Source of the DNA: Lentzea albidocapillata | GTDB taxonomy: Bacteria > Actinomycetota > Actinomycetes > Mycobacteriales > Pseudonocardiaceae | Assembly: GCF_000719115.1 (NCBI RefSeq) | Contig: NZ_JOEA01000005.1 | Coordinates: 62,001 to 126,000 of the forward strand | Length of the DNA stretch: 64,000 nt | Direction: 5' to 3' | Shown: positions 35,596 through 44,834 of the stretch, one piece after another | How positions within the stretch are numbered: the first letter of the stretch is position 1 | Layout: every line of letters begins with the position of its first letter | Translations under genes and position numbers: made by a program | The notes under the pieces: model-generated | The model's input: the letters and a program-made list of their open reading frames with translations, nothing else | Told to the model about the DNA's origin: nothing | The model's database searches: none

Positions 35596-37115
35596 GCTGG
35601 CTGTCCTTCCATGACCAGGTCGAGGACCCGGGACTCGTCGATCTCGTCGGCCGGGCCGTCGTGCACCACCCGGCCCTCGCGCACCACCAGGACCCGGTCG
35701 GCCAGGCCCAGGACCTCCTCGACGTCGCTGGACACGACGACCACGGCGACACCGGAGTCGGCCAGCTGACGGACGAGTTCGTAGATCTCGCTGCGCGCGC
35801 CCACGTCCACGCCGCGGGTGGGTTCGTCCAGCAGCAGCACCCGGCACTCCCGCAGCAACCACCGCGCGAGCACGACCTTCTGCTGGTTGCCGCCGGACAG
35901 TCCGCGCACCAGGCGGTCGACGCCGGCCGGCCGGACGTCCAGCGCCTCGGTCAACTGGCTCGAGCGGACCCGTTCGGCGCGGTCGTCGAGGAACCCGAAC
36001 TTGGCGAACGACGACATCGACGAGACGGTGATGTTGCGGTACACGGCCTGGTCCAGCAGCAAGCCCTGGCTCTTGCGTTCCTCGGGGCACAACCCCATTC
36101 CCGCGCGCACGGCGGCGCCGACGCTTCCTCGTCGCAGGCGCCTGCCGTCGACCTCCACGGTGCCCTCGGCCGCCTTGCGCGCGCCGTAGACGGTCTCCAG
36201 GATCTCCGAGCGGCCGGATCCCACGAGACCCGCGAGCCCGACCACCTCACCGGCGCGGACCGTGAGGTCCACGCCGGCGAAGCGGTCGCCGTCGGCCAGT
36301 CCGCGCACCACCAGCACCTCGGGTGCGGCCGGGTCGAGAGATGCCCGCTGCGGGTACACGTTGTCCAGCACCCGCCCGGTCATCAGTGAGATCAGCTCCG
36401 AGGTCTTCACCTCGCGTGCGGGCAGACCCGTCGCGACCGTGCGGCCGTCCTTGAGGACGGTCACCCGGTCACCGATCTCCCTGATCTCGGCCAGCCGGTG
36501 CGAAATGTAGATCACCGCCACCCCCTGGGCGGTGAGCTCCCTGATGACACCGAACAGGACCCGCACCTCGTCCGGGTCCAGCACGGCCGACGGCTCGTCC
36601 ATGATCAGCAGCTGCCCGTCCAGCGACAGCGCCCGCGCCATGCTGACGACCTGCTGGTGCGCCACGGACAACCGGCCGACGTCACGGTCGGGCGAGATGT
36701 CCCTGTGCCCCAGGCGATCGAGCAGCGCGCGGGTCCTGCGGCGCGCCTCGGCCCGCCGGCTGAAGCCCGCTGTGGACAGTTCGTGACCGAGGAACACGTT
36801 GTCGGCCACCGACAAACCGGCCACGAGGTCGAGCTCCTGGTAGATGGCGGCCACACCGCTGCGCATCGCGGCCGTCGGGTTGCCGAACTCCACGACCTCG
36901 CCCCGCCAGCGGATCTCGCCCTCGTCGGGGCGGTGCGCACCGGACAGGACCTTGATCAGCGTCGACTTGCCCGCGCCGTTCTGCCCGAGCAGGCAGTGGA
37001 CCTCCCCCGCGCGGACGTCGAAGTCCACACCTCCCAGTGCGGTCACGCCGGGGAAGCGCTTCACCAGCCCCTGCACGGACAGCAGCGCGTTCGCACGCGC
37101 GGGCGAGCTCACCAT
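35592..37115 (-). CDS. sugar ABC transporter ATP-binding protein (RbsA-like, two NBDs)
   Basis: A 507-residue tandem ATPase. The first domain has Walker A GQNGAGKST near residue 42, a degenerate signature (RLSVAHQQV) near 150 and Walker B LLIMDEPSA. The second domain has the shortened Walker A region GLVGSGRSE near 295, the signature LSGGNQQK near 405 and LLLDEPTRG. This asymmetry is normal for RbsA/XylG/MglA proteins. It is the first gene of the sugar operon, with a CGGAGGA ribosome-binding site before the ATG. It energises import. Confidence 0.92.
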   Translation of the reverse strand: MVSSPARANALLSVQGLVKRFPGVTALGGVDFDVRAGEVHCLLGQNGAGKSTLIKVLSGAHRPDEGEIRWRGEVVEFGNPTAAMRSGVAAIYQELDLVAGLSVADNVFLGHELSTAGFSRRAEARRRTRALLDRLGHRDISPDRDVGRLSVAHQQVVSMARALSLDGQLLIMDEPSAVLDPDEVRVLFGVIRELTAQGVAVIYISHRLAEIREIGDRVTVLKDGRTVATGLPAREVKTSELISLMTGRVLDNVYPQRASLDPAAPEVLVVRGLADGDRFAGVDLTVRAGEVVGLAGLVGSGRSEILETVYGARKAAEGTVEVDGRRLRRGSVGAAVRAGMGLCPEERKSQGLLLDQAVYRNITVSSMSSFAKFGFLDDRAERVRSSQLTEALDVRPAGVDRLVRGLSGGNQQKVVLARWLLRECRVLLLDEPTRGVDVGARSEIYELVRQLADSGVAVVVVSSDVEEVLGLADRVLVVREGRVVHDGPADEIDESRVLDLVMEGQPA

Positions 37116-37325
37116 CGAGTCCTCCGGGGGTTCCGGCAACCGTTGTGCCAGAAGGGAATTCGGCCTTACTGGAAATGACGCTAATGAGCCGCTCCGCACC
37201 CGGCAAGATGGTCGGGGTGGCACATATCGGCCAACATTTCTCTTGACCGGCGCATCCACGAGGTCGCCGCGTACGGCCGAACGGACTCCTGTCGCCGACG
37301 CCCGCCCGCTAGTAGCGTCCCGGAC

Positions 37326-38594
37326 ATGAGACGACTGCTCACCGTCGCGTTGTCGTTCGTCCTCGTGTCCGTCGTGGCGCAGCCCGCGGCGGCCACCGGC
37401 GGCGATCAGCCGTTGCCCGGCTACACGATCGTCAACCCGCCTCTCGCCCCGGCACTGGTCGGCGGCAAGCCGACGAAGGTCCTGCAGGGCGTGCACAGCC
37501 ACGCGGGCTACATCATCGAGGTGCCGCCGCGCTGGAACGGGCGGCTCGCGATGTGGGCGCACGGCTATCGCGGTGACGGCAAGGTCCTCACCGTCGACGC
37601 TCCGCCGTTCGGGCTACGGCAACGCTGGCTCGACGAGGGCTACGCGTGGGCCGCGTCCTCCTACTACAGCAACGCCTACGACGTCCGGGCCGGTGTCACG
37701 ACCACCCGCGAGCTCGCGACGTTGTTCGGGCGCAAGGTGCAGCGGCCCAGCAAGGTCTTCCTGGCCGGTGTGTCCATGGGCGGGCACGTCATCGCCCGTT
37801 CGCTGGAGCAGTACCCGGGGTTCTACGCGGGTGCGCTGCCGATGTGCGGTGTGCTGGGCGACCACGAACTGTTCGACTACTTCCTGAGCTACCACCTCGC
37901 CGCGCAGGCGCTGACCGGCATCAGGGCCTATCCGCTGCCGCCGGACTACGCGACCGTCGTGGTGCCCCGGATCAAGGAAGCACTGGCCGGCCGCGACGGC
38001 CAGTTCAAGGCCCTCGTCGCCACCCTGTCCGGCGGCGCGCGGCCCGGCACCGAGGCGGCCTACGCCTACTGGCAGAACTTCCTGTTCGGCCTGGTCACCA
38101 ACCCCGCCGGCACCAGCCTCGCGGAGAACCCGCTGCAGATCGCCACGAACGTCACCACCCGCTACCGGCCGAACTCGCCGGTGGACGTCAATGCGACCGT
38201 GCAACGGGTGCGCGCGGCCAACCCCGTCGCACGGCACACGTGGGCGCTTACCCAGATCCCTGCCGTGCAGGGTCTTCCGAGTGCTCCGGTCGTGTCGCTG
38301 CACGGGATCGGCGACCTGTTCGTGCCGTTCTCGATGGAGCAGGACTACCGCGACGACGCCGCCCGCTTCGGCCGCACGCATCTGCTGGTGCAGCGCGCCA
38401 TCCGTACGGTCGACCACTGCGAGTTCTCCGCCGCCGAGGCCGGGACCGCGTGGCGCGACCTGACCACGTGGGTGGACCGGGGTAAGCGGCCGGCCGGTGA
38501 CGACGTGCGCCGGACGGACGACCCGCGGTTCGGCTGCCGGTTCAGCGACCGGCAGGCCACCGGTGGCACCAGGGCGTTCTTCCCCGCCTGCTGA
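37326..38594 (+). CDS. secreted alpha/beta hydrolase
   Basis: A 422-residue precursor with an N-terminal signal peptide (residues 1-23, ending AAA). The alpha/beta-hydrolase fold has a nucleophile elbow GVSMGG near residue 147, a candidate acid in HGIGDLFVP near 325 and a catalytic His in VDHCEF near 360. The C-terminus has paired cysteines, fitting an extracellular enzyme. It is probably an esterase or lipase-like hydrolase; the substrate is unknown. It is divergent from the sugar operon and ends at a hairpin shared with the ketosynthase gene. Confidence 0.83.
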   Translation: MRRLLTVALSFVLVSVVAQPAAATGGDQPLPGYTIVNPPLAPALVGGKPTKVLQGVHSHAGYIIEVPPRWNGRLAMWAHGYRGDGKVLTVDAPPFGLRQRWLDEGYAWAASSYYSNAYDVRAGVTTTRELATLFGRKVQRPSKVFLAGVSMGGHVIARSLEQYPGFYAGALPMCGVLGDHELFDYFLSYHLAAQALTGIRAYPLPPDYATVVVPRIKEALAGRDGQFKALVATLSGGARPGTEAAYAYWQNFLFGLVTNPAGTSLAENPLQIATNVTTRYRPNSPVDVNATVQRVRAANPVARHTWALTQIPAVQGLPSAPVVSLHGIGDLFVPFSMEQDYRDDAARFGRTHLLVQRAIRTVDHCEFSAAEAGTAWRDLTTWVDRGKRPAGDDVRRTDDPRFGCRFSDRQATGGTRAFFPAC

Positions 38595-38603
38595 ACGAGG
38601 TCC

Positions 38604-38633
38604 GCCTGGCCAGGCCACAGGGCCTGGTCAGGC
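38604..38633. terminator. hairpin between hydrolase and ketosynthase genes
   Basis: GCCTGGCCAGGCC / GGCCTGGTCAGGC pair over 13 bp with one G-T pair and an ACAG loop. It lies between convergent genes and overlaps the ketosynthase stop codon. Confidence 0.65.
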
Positions 38634-39788
38634 CGGAGGCGCCAGCACCACCACCGAGTTGTGGCCGCCCATGCCGAGTGACGACTTGATCGTGAGGCCG
38701 CCGCGCAACGGCGTCGGGCCGTCCAGCAGTCGCGGGTGTGCCGGTGCCACGACCGGTGATGCCGGGATCATTCCCGTGTCGTACGCCATCGCCGTCACCG
38801 CGACCTCGATCGCCGACGCCGCGCCCTGGCAGTGCCCGGTCAGCGGTTTGACGGAATAGATCCCGGTGTCCGGGCCGAAGAGCTGGTCCAGCACCGCCGC
38901 TTCGGCGGTGTCACACTGCGCCGTGCCTGGACCGTGCGCGTTCAGGTAGCGCACGTCCGCCGCGCTGACCCCCGCGTTGTCGAGTGCGTCGGTGAAGCAG
39001 GCGGTGACCTGGTCGAGCCGCGGATCGATCGACGTCACGTGGTACGCGTCGTGAGACATCGCGCCACCGAGAGTGAGCGCGTAAGGGTTGGTCGCGCTGC
39101 GCGAGAGTACGAACGCCACGGACGCCTCACCCATCACGAAACCCCTGCTGCCCTCCTGGAACGGGCGGCACGCGTCGAGCGGTTCCGCGTCCACGATGGC
39201 CACTCCCAGGCGGACGAAGTGCGAGACGTTCTCCGGGGTGAGCGACAGATCTGTCGCGACGAACACCACGTCGTCGACGATTCCCGCGTCCAGCCACGCT
39301 TTCGCCGTGATCAGCCCGGCGTTGCCCGACGCGCACATCGCCGAGACGTTCATGGCGGGGCCGTGGAAACCGTATTCCTGCATGAACGTCGACATCGGCG
39401 TGGACGGCATTAACGCCAGGTAGTCGTGCACCGGTAACTCGCCACCGCGCGTGACGTAGAAGTCGCGCCATAGGTCCACCTCGCCCAGCACGACCGCGTG
39501 CAGCAGCCCGACCCTCCGGCCCGGACGCCAGCCGCGAGCACCCGCGTCGTCGATCGCCTCCCTGGCGGCGGCTCGCATGGCACGGGCGAACCGGCTCGGC
39601 CCGTCGACCGGGTCACCACCCTGCGCGACGTACGCGGCCCAGACCGTGTCGCCCGGGAACCGGTTCAGTTCCGGGACGATCGACGCGGCGGGTTTGCCGC
39701 TCATCAGTCCGTCCCAGAGCGACCGGCGGTTCCACCCGTACGCGCTGACCACGCCGATTCCACAAATGCCCATGCTTTGCGCGACCAT
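38628..39788 (-). CDS. stand-alone beta-ketoacyl synthase
   Basis: A 386-residue KASII-like enzyme with an intact catalytic triad: Cys in NVSAMCASGNAGL near residue 153, His in YLNAHGPGTAQCD near 285, and His in KPLTGHCQGAASA near 320. It condenses acyl groups with malonyl-ACP. No ACP, ketoreductase or acyltransferase gene is adjacent, so it is not an obvious polyketide cluster. The ATG at 39788 has a GGGGGAG ribosome-binding site; a GTG at 39818 is an alternative. It is divergent from the GGDEF-EAL gene. A role in a specialised fatty acid or in loading another pathway is possible. Confidence 0.85.
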   Translation of the reverse strand: MVAQSMGICGIGVVSAYGWNRRSLWDGLMSGKPAASIVPELNRFPGDTVWAAYVAQGGDPVDGPSRFARAMRAAAREAIDDAGARGWRPGRRVGLLHAVVLGEVDLWRDFYVTRGGELPVHDYLALMPSTPMSTFMQEYGFHGPAMNVSAMCASGNAGLITAKAWLDAGIVDDVVFVATDLSLTPENVSHFVRLGVAIVDAEPLDACRPFQEGSRGFVMGEASVAFVLSRSATNPYALTLGGAMSHDAYHVTSIDPRLDQVTACFTDALDNAGVSAADVRYLNAHGPGTAQCDTAEAAVLDQLFGPDTGIYSVKPLTGHCQGAASAIEVAVTAMAYDTGMIPASPVVAPAHPRLLDGPTPLRGGLTIKSSLGMGGHNSVVVLAPPA

Positions 39789-39870
39789 ATCCAGCTCCCC
39801 CAGACTGAGGGCCGACACCTCTTCGGAGAAGGATAACGGTGTAAACCGGCTTGCGAAACGGCACTCGGCC

Positions 39871-39883
39871 GTCCACAGTGGAC
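39871..39883. repeat. perfect 13-bp palindrome GTCCACAGTGGAC
   Basis: A second perfect copy of the odd-centre palindrome also seen at 14803, here in the intergenic region between the ketosynthase and GGDEF-EAL genes. It could be an operator for either gene or a member of the genome-wide motif family. Confidence 0.6.
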
Positions 39884-40024
39884 TGTCAGAAGCGAACCCT
39901 GATCATCGGGCGGTCCCGGCGACCGGATATAACGGCTCACCATGTTCACGCCAGACGGATGCGGCTCTGGTCGAGTGTGTAGTAGGACTTCACAGTGCCA
40001 ACACCCGGATCTGGGGGCCGAGAC

Positions 40025-42730
40025 GTGAGTGGCCTGATCGGCGACGCCGGTTTCGACCAGGAACTGCTGGTCGAGCTCGCGCTCTCGGTCGGTGCCGCCG
40101 TCGTGTGGTGGCTGGACCTCGACGCCGGCGAGCTCGGCTGGATGCCCGGCCTCGACGCGGTCATCGGCGTGCCCGGCGCGGACCAGGACACCGTGCGCGC
40201 CCGGCTGGCCGAGCTGACCGCCCCGCTGCACGTGGCCACGAAGGCGGCGGCGTGGCAGGACTTCGAGCTGGAACAGCCCCTCGAGACGCCGATCGGCACG
40301 CGCTGGCTCCAGTTCCGCGCCCGCGTCTCGACCCACGAGTCCGTCCGTGCCCTGGTCGGTGTAGTCGCCGACGTGACCCGGCGGCACGTCCAGCAGCAGG
40401 AGCTCGCGGACCTCGCCGACCGCTACCGGCTGCTCGTGGACCTCGCCCCCGAGGCGATCGTGGTGCACGAGGCGGGTCTGCTGGTGTACGCGAACCCGGC
40501 GGCGGTCCAGTTCGTGCGGGCCCGGTCGGAGTCCGACGTGATCGGACGCCCGATCACCGACTTCGTGCACCCGGACTCACAGCCGGACATGATCGGGCGG
40601 ATCTCGAAGCTGACCGAGCCGGGCGCGACGAGCGACCCGGCCGACGCCGTACTGGTCCGGTTCGACGGCGGCACCACCGACATCGAGTCGGTCTCGGTGC
40701 GCACGACCTGGGAGGGCCGGCCGGCGTTCCAGGTGATCATGCGGGACGTCACCGAGCAGAAGGCGGCCGCGGCGGCCCTGCGCTACCAGGCCGCGCTCGC
40801 CGCGCACGTCAGCGACGCGCTCATCGCGACCACCTCCGACGGTGTCGTGACGAGCTGGAACCGCAGCGCGGAGAACGTCTACGGCCGGCGCGCGGCAGAG
40901 GCGATCGGGCGGTCCATCGGCGAGGTGGTGGGTGCGCCGCTGGACCCGCTGCAGGTGCTGGACGCGGGAGGCGTGGTGCACGCGGTGCACCGGCGCCCCG
41001 ACGGCGGCGCGCTGGCGGTGCGGGTGTCGGTCGCCCGGATGGACGACGGCTACGTGCTGGTCTGCGCGGACGAGACCGCGCGCAGGCGGGCCGAGCACCA
41101 CTTCACCTCGGTGGTCGCGGCCATCGAGGAGGGCGTGCTGGTCGTCGGCGCCACCGGTCTCGTCGAGTCCGTGAACCCCGCCGCCGAACGGATCCTCGGC
41201 GTGCGCGCCCAGGACGCGATCGGCCAGCCCGCGTCGCTGGCCGAGCTGCACGACGAGTCCGGGCAGCCGATCCCGCGCGCGCAGTACGCGTCGGCCATCA
41301 CCCGTGCCACCGGCAAGGCGCAGCACGGCCGGATCCTCCGCTCGCTGCGGCCCGACGGCACCCACGTCTGGCTGTCGCTGAGCGCCCGCGCGCTGAGCCA
41401 GGACGGGATGACGCCCTCGGCGACGGTCATCTCGTTCACCGACATCACCGAGCGCCGCATGATCGACAGCCAGCTGGAGCACGAGGCGACGCACGACGCG
41501 TTGACGGGCCTATGCAACCGCACGGTGACGATCAACCGCCTCAGCCCCGCCGCCAGGGCCCACCGGTCGGGGCTCACCGCGGTGTTGTTCATCGACCTGG
41601 ACAAGTTCAAGGTCATCAACGACTCCCTCGGCCACAGCGCGGGCGACGAGGTGCTGCGGGTCGTCGGGTCGAGGCTGAGCCGCAGCTCCCGCCGGGGCGA
41701 CGTCGTGGGCAGGCTCGGCGGTGACGAGTTCACCGTCATCGCCTACGGCGTGACCGGCCCCGACGAGGCGACCTCCCTCGCCGACCACGTCCGCGCCGAG
41801 CTCAACCGGCCGATCTCCGTGGACGGCAGGAAACTGCACGTGGACGCGAGCGTCGGCATCGTCCTCGCCGAACCGGGAGACCCGCGCGACGGCGCCGACC
41901 TGCTCCGCGACGCCGACCTGGCGATGTACCACGCGAAGACCAGGGGCCGGGGCCGCATCGCGTTCTTCGACGTCGAACTGCGCGACCGAATCCAGCGCAG
42001 GCTGCAGCTGGAACAGGACCTCCGCACGGCACCCCTGAGCGACCAGCTGTGGGTCGCCTACCAGCCGATCGTCGACCTCCGCACGGACGAGCGCACCGCC
42101 GTCGAGGGCCTGCTGCGCTGGACGCACCCGCGCTACGGCCTGATCTCCCCGGTGGAGTTCATCACGCTCGCCGAGGAGAGCGACCTGATCAACATCGTCG
42201 GCGCGCACATGCTGCACACCGCCACCCGCGAGATCGCCGACCTGGCACCGGGCCTGGAACTGACCGTGAACCTGTCGGCCCGCCAGCTCGACGACCCGTG
42301 GCTGGTGTCCGCGATCCGCCACGCCACCCACAAGGCGGGGCTGGACCCCAGCTCGTTGTGCCTGGAGATCACCGAGAGTGCCCTGACCCGCGACCCGGCA
42401 CTCGCCGCCCGCACCCTCGCGGCGTTGCGCGAGTTGGGCGTGCGGCTGGCGATCGACGACTTCGGCACCGGCTACTCGTCACTCGCGCAGCTGCTCACCC
42501 TGCCGCTGGACACGCTCAAGATCGACCGTTCCTTCACGGCGGGGCTGGGCCGCTCCGACGAGGCGGAGGCGATCGTCACGAGCATCATCGCCATGGCGCA
42601 CGCGGTCGACATGACCGTGATCGCCGAGGGGGTGGAGCAGGTAGAACAGCTGGAGATCCTGCGGACGCTCGGATGCGACCAGGCACAGGGGTTCCTGCTG
42701 GGCAGGCCGGTACCGCTGGCCGACCTGTGA
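40025..42730 (+). CDS. PAS-GGDEF-EAL cyclic-di-GMP turnover protein
   Basis: A protein of about 901 residues with three PAS-like modules (about residues 10-510). The GGDEF domain has RLGGDEF near 564 and an RxxD inhibitory site (RRGD) five residues before it. The EAL domain (about 660-895) carries the variant EGLLRW plus NLSARQ, EITESAL, DDFGTGYSSL, LKIDRSF and IAEGVEQ. All metal- and substrate-binding residues of the EAL domain appear present, so it may both make and degrade cyclic di-GMP. There is no membrane segment, so it is a cytosolic sensor. An earlier GTG at 39995 is an alternative start. Confidence 0.9.
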   Translation: MSGLIGDAGFDQELLVELALSVGAAVVWWLDLDAGELGWMPGLDAVIGVPGADQDTVRARLAELTAPLHVATKAAAWQDFELEQPLETPIGTRWLQFRARVSTHESVRALVGVVADVTRRHVQQQELADLADRYRLLVDLAPEAIVVHEAGLLVYANPAAVQFVRARSESDVIGRPITDFVHPDSQPDMIGRISKLTEPGATSDPADAVLVRFDGGTTDIESVSVRTTWEGRPAFQVIMRDVTEQKAAAAALRYQAALAAHVSDALIATTSDGVVTSWNRSAENVYGRRAAEAIGRSIGEVVGAPLDPLQVLDAGGVVHAVHRRPDGGALAVRVSVARMDDGYVLVCADETARRRAEHHFTSVVAAIEEGVLVVGATGLVESVNPAAERILGVRAQDAIGQPASLAELHDESGQPIPRAQYASAITRATGKAQHGRILRSLRPDGTHVWLSLSARALSQDGMTPSATVISFTDITERRMIDSQLEHEATHDALTGLCNRTVTINRLSPAARAHRSGLTAVLFIDLDKFKVINDSLGHSAGDEVLRVVGSRLSRSSRRGDVVGRLGGDEFTVIAYGVTGPDEATSLADHVRAELNRPISVDGRKLHVDASVGIVLAEPGDPRDGADLLRDADLAMYHAKTRGRGRIAFFDVELRDRIQRRLQLEQDLRTAPLSDQLWVAYQPIVDLRTDERTAVEGLLRWTHPRYGLISPVEFITLAEESDLINIVGAHMLHTATREIADLAPGLELTVNLSARQLDDPWLVSAIRHATHKAGLDPSSLCLEITESALTRDPALAARTLAALRELGVRLAIDDFGTGYSSLAQLLTLPLDTLKIDRSFTAGLGRSDEAEAIVTSIIAMAHAVDMTVIAEGVEQVEQLEILRTLGCDQAQGFLLGRPVPLADL

Positions 42731-42750
42731 GCCCCGGCCCGCCCTGATGC

Positions 42751-43890
42751 CTACCGGGCAGCGAACGGACCGGCGAACGCGTACTGCGCGAAGCGCTCGC
42801 CGATCAGCTCGTGCGTGGCCGTGTCGGGGTGCAGGGCGTCGGGCAGCGGGTGCGTAACGGCGTCCTGCTCGCCGTAGAGGCGCGTGCCGTCCAGGTAGTG
42901 CAGGTTCGGGTCGTCCTCGCGGCGTTCGGCCAGCGACGCCAGCGCCTCGCGGATGATCCGCAACGTCAGCTGCGGCGAGTCGCCGTGCGGACCGGTGGCG
43001 GTGAAGACGATCCTGCCCGCGTCGAGCGCCTCCAGGTCCATGCCGCCCGGTCCCGGTGTGTCCTCGTAGCTGCCGCAGAAGATCGGCGACATCAGCACGA
43101 GCGGTGTGCCGGGATGGCCGTCGCGGATCGTGTCCAGGAAGCCGTGCACGGCCGGCACGAACGCCCGCAGCCGCATGACGTCGAAGTTCACGACGTTGAT
43201 GCCGAACTTGACGCTGATCAGGTCGGCGGGGCGGTCCCGCATCACCCGCGCGACGAACGGGTCGACCAGCGCGCTGCCGCCGAACCCGAGGTTGTGCAGC
43301 TCTACCTCACCGCGACGCGCGGCGACCGCGGGCCAGGTGCGGGCCGGCGTGGCCGCGTTGGACCCGCTGCTGATGGAACTGCCGTGGTGCAACCAGATCC
43401 GGCGGCCCGAGGCGGCCGGACGCACCGGGGCGTCCGTGCGCAGCGCGACCAGGTCCACCGTCTCGTTGTGGGGCAACCAGATCTCGACGACCTTGTCGCC
43501 GGCGGCGAGATCGGCGAACCGTGCGGTGAACGCCGGACCCTCGTGGAACTCGCGCGCTCCCGTCCGCACGTCGAGCTCGGTGTGGTCGCCACCGTCGAGT
43601 CGCTCGCTGGCGACCAGTTCTCCGTCGACCACCAGATCGACACTGCCGCGCGGCCGCTCGACGCCGCGGTAGGAGACCGCGCTCGGGTGCAGGACCAGCT
43701 CGATCGTGCGGGCCTCGGTGGCCATCACCACCCGCACGCCGGAAGGCCTGCTCTCCGCGGTCATCAGCTGCGGGTCGGGGAAGCGATCGCGCGCCCAGGC
43801 AGGCAGACGATGCGGGCGCACGCCACGCGCCGTGGCTTCCAGTTCGGCGGCGCCGCGTACGAGTTCGTCGGTCAGAGGTGTGGTGATCAT
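42751..43890 (-). CDS. SGNH/GDSL-type hydrolase
   Basis: A 379-residue cytoplasmic-type hydrolase. A beta-sandwich N-terminal region (about 40-170) precedes an SGNH domain. The catalytic Ser lies in WLHHGSSISSGSNA near residue 180, a Gly/Asn site in LGFGGSALV and GINVVNFD, and the Asp/His pair in DALHPDTATH near 350. It probably removes acyl groups from a carbohydrate or small molecule. The ATG overlaps the stop of the HxlR regulator gene (ATGA), so the two form an operon, and the regulator likely controls it. Confidence 0.85.
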   Translation of the reverse strand: MITTPLTDELVRGAAELEATARGVRPHRLPAWARDRFPDPQLMTAESRPSGVRVVMATEARTIELVLHPSAVSYRGVERPRGSVDLVVDGELVASERLDGGDHTELDVRTGAREFHEGPAFTARFADLAAGDKVVEIWLPHNETVDLVALRTDAPVRPAASGRRIWLHHGSSISSGSNAATPARTWPAVAARRGEVELHNLGFGGSALVDPFVARVMRDRPADLISVKFGINVVNFDVMRLRAFVPAVHGFLDTIRDGHPGTPLVLMSPIFCGSYEDTPGPGGMDLEALDAGRIVFTATGPHGDSPQLTLRIIREALASLAERREDDPNLHYLDGTRLYGEQDAVTHPLPDALHPDTATHELIGERFAQYAFAGPFAAR

Positions 43891-44204
43891 GTGCCCACAA
43901 TGCTCGCACCGGTGCGGGCGGCGCGCTCGACACCCCAGTCGTAGAGGGCCTGCAGGGCGGGTCCGAGGCTGCGGCCCTCGCCGGTGAGCGAGTACTCGAC
44001 GTGCGGAGGCACCTCGGCCCGTGCCACCAGACCCGACTCCTGCAGCTCGCGCAGCCGCTGCACGAACATCTTCTCGCTGATCCCGGGCACCTTGCGGCGC
44101 AGCTCGCCGTAGTGGTGCGGCCGTTGCTTCAGGTGCGCGAGGATCACCGCGCGCCACTTGCCGCCGATGACGTCGAGGGCCAGCTCGACCGGGCAGTTGT
44201 ACAT
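43887..44204 (-). CDS. HxlR-family transcriptional regulator
   Basis: A 105-residue winged-helix protein of the HxlR/MarR-like family: CPVELALDVIGGKWRAVIL, the recognition region LRRKVPGISEKMFVQRLREL, and the wing EYSLTGEGRSL. The Cys near residue 4 is the conserved redox-type Cys of many HxlR proteins. It is coupled to the SGNH hydrolase gene and divergent from the truncated haemoglobin gene 63 bp away, so both may be targets. Confidence 0.9.
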   Translation of the reverse strand: MYNCPVELALDVIGGKWRAVILAHLKQRPHHYGELRRKVPGISEKMFVQRLRELQESGLVARAEVPPHVEYSLTGEGRSLGPALQALYDWGVERAARTGASIVGT

Positions 44205-44266
44205 CGGCGCTCCTCACCAGAAAGTGCGTACTTGCCGGGCATTTCGCGTGCTGCTGGAGTGACGTC

Positions 44267-44740
44267 GTGATCAACGACCAGTCAACACCTTCTCTCTACA
44301 CGTGGGCCGGGGGCGCGGAGGCGCTGCTCCGGCTGACCGAGGCGTTCTACCGGAAGGTCGCGGACGACGCGCTGCTCGCGCCGGTGTTCGCCGGCATGGA
44401 CCCCGGCCACCCGCGGTACGTGGCGCTGTGGCTCGGCGAGGTGTTCGGCGGGCCGGCCGCGTACACCGAGGAGCGGGGCGGTTACGAGTTCATGCTCGCC
44501 CAGCACCTCGGCCGGGCCATCACCGAGGAGCAGCGCCGCCGCTGGCTGAACCTGATCATGGACGCGGCGGACGAGGTGGCGCTGCCGGACGATCCGGAGT
44601 TCCGCGCGGCGTTCGTGTCCTACCTGGAGTGGGGCACCCGGCTCGCGGTGCAGAACTCCGCGGCCGACGCCACGCCGTTCCACGGGGCACCGGTGCCGAA
44701 GTGGGGCTGGGGCGTGGCGCCGCCGTACATCGCGCCCTGA
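44267..44740 (+). CDS. group II truncated haemoglobin
   Basis: A 157-residue globin of the 2/2 type. AFYRKVADDALLAPVF covers helices A-B, the proximal His is in FMLAQHLGRAI near residue 86, and the group-II Trp (G8) is in RRRWLNLIM near 99. The C-terminal tail is Pro- and Trp-rich. Such proteins bind O2 or NO and may detoxify NO or peroxide. GTG start. It is divergent from the HxlR regulator, a redox-associated pairing. Confidence 0.88.
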   Translation: MINDQSTPSLYTWAGGAEALLRLTEAFYRKVADDALLAPVFAGMDPGHPRYVALWLGEVFGGPAAYTEERGGYEFMLAQHLGRAITEEQRRRWLNLIMDAADEVALPDDPEFRAAFVSYLEWGTRLAVQNSAADATPFHGAPVPKWGWGVAPPYIAP

Positions 44741-44794
44741 ACCTCTCCGTGGCGAGCACCACACCGCACTGACGGCACCTTCGTGAGACAGTTT

Positions 44795-44822
44795 GTTCAG
44801 AACGTGACACTTCGTTCAGAAC
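44795..44822 (+). promoter_or_regulatory. tandem GTTCAGAAC operator-like repeats
   Basis: Two exact GTTCAGAAC copies (44795-44803 and 44814-44822), themselves near-palindromic, are spaced 19 bases apart. They lie directly before the ribosome-binding site AGGAGGT of the DauR-like regulator gene. The position suits autoregulation. One more copy lies at 18689. Confidence 0.5.
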
Positions 44823-44834
44823 AGGAGGTCGGAC

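Noticed and set aside
34573..36090. Apparent long permease reading frame extending into the ATPase gene
   Set aside because: The extension is an out-of-frame overlap; the permease starts at 35595 with an ATGA junction.
39577..41724. 715-codon plus-strand frame overlapping the GGDEF-EAL gene
   Set aside because: Out-of-frame shadow; the frame at 40025-42730 carries all GGDEF and EAL motifs.
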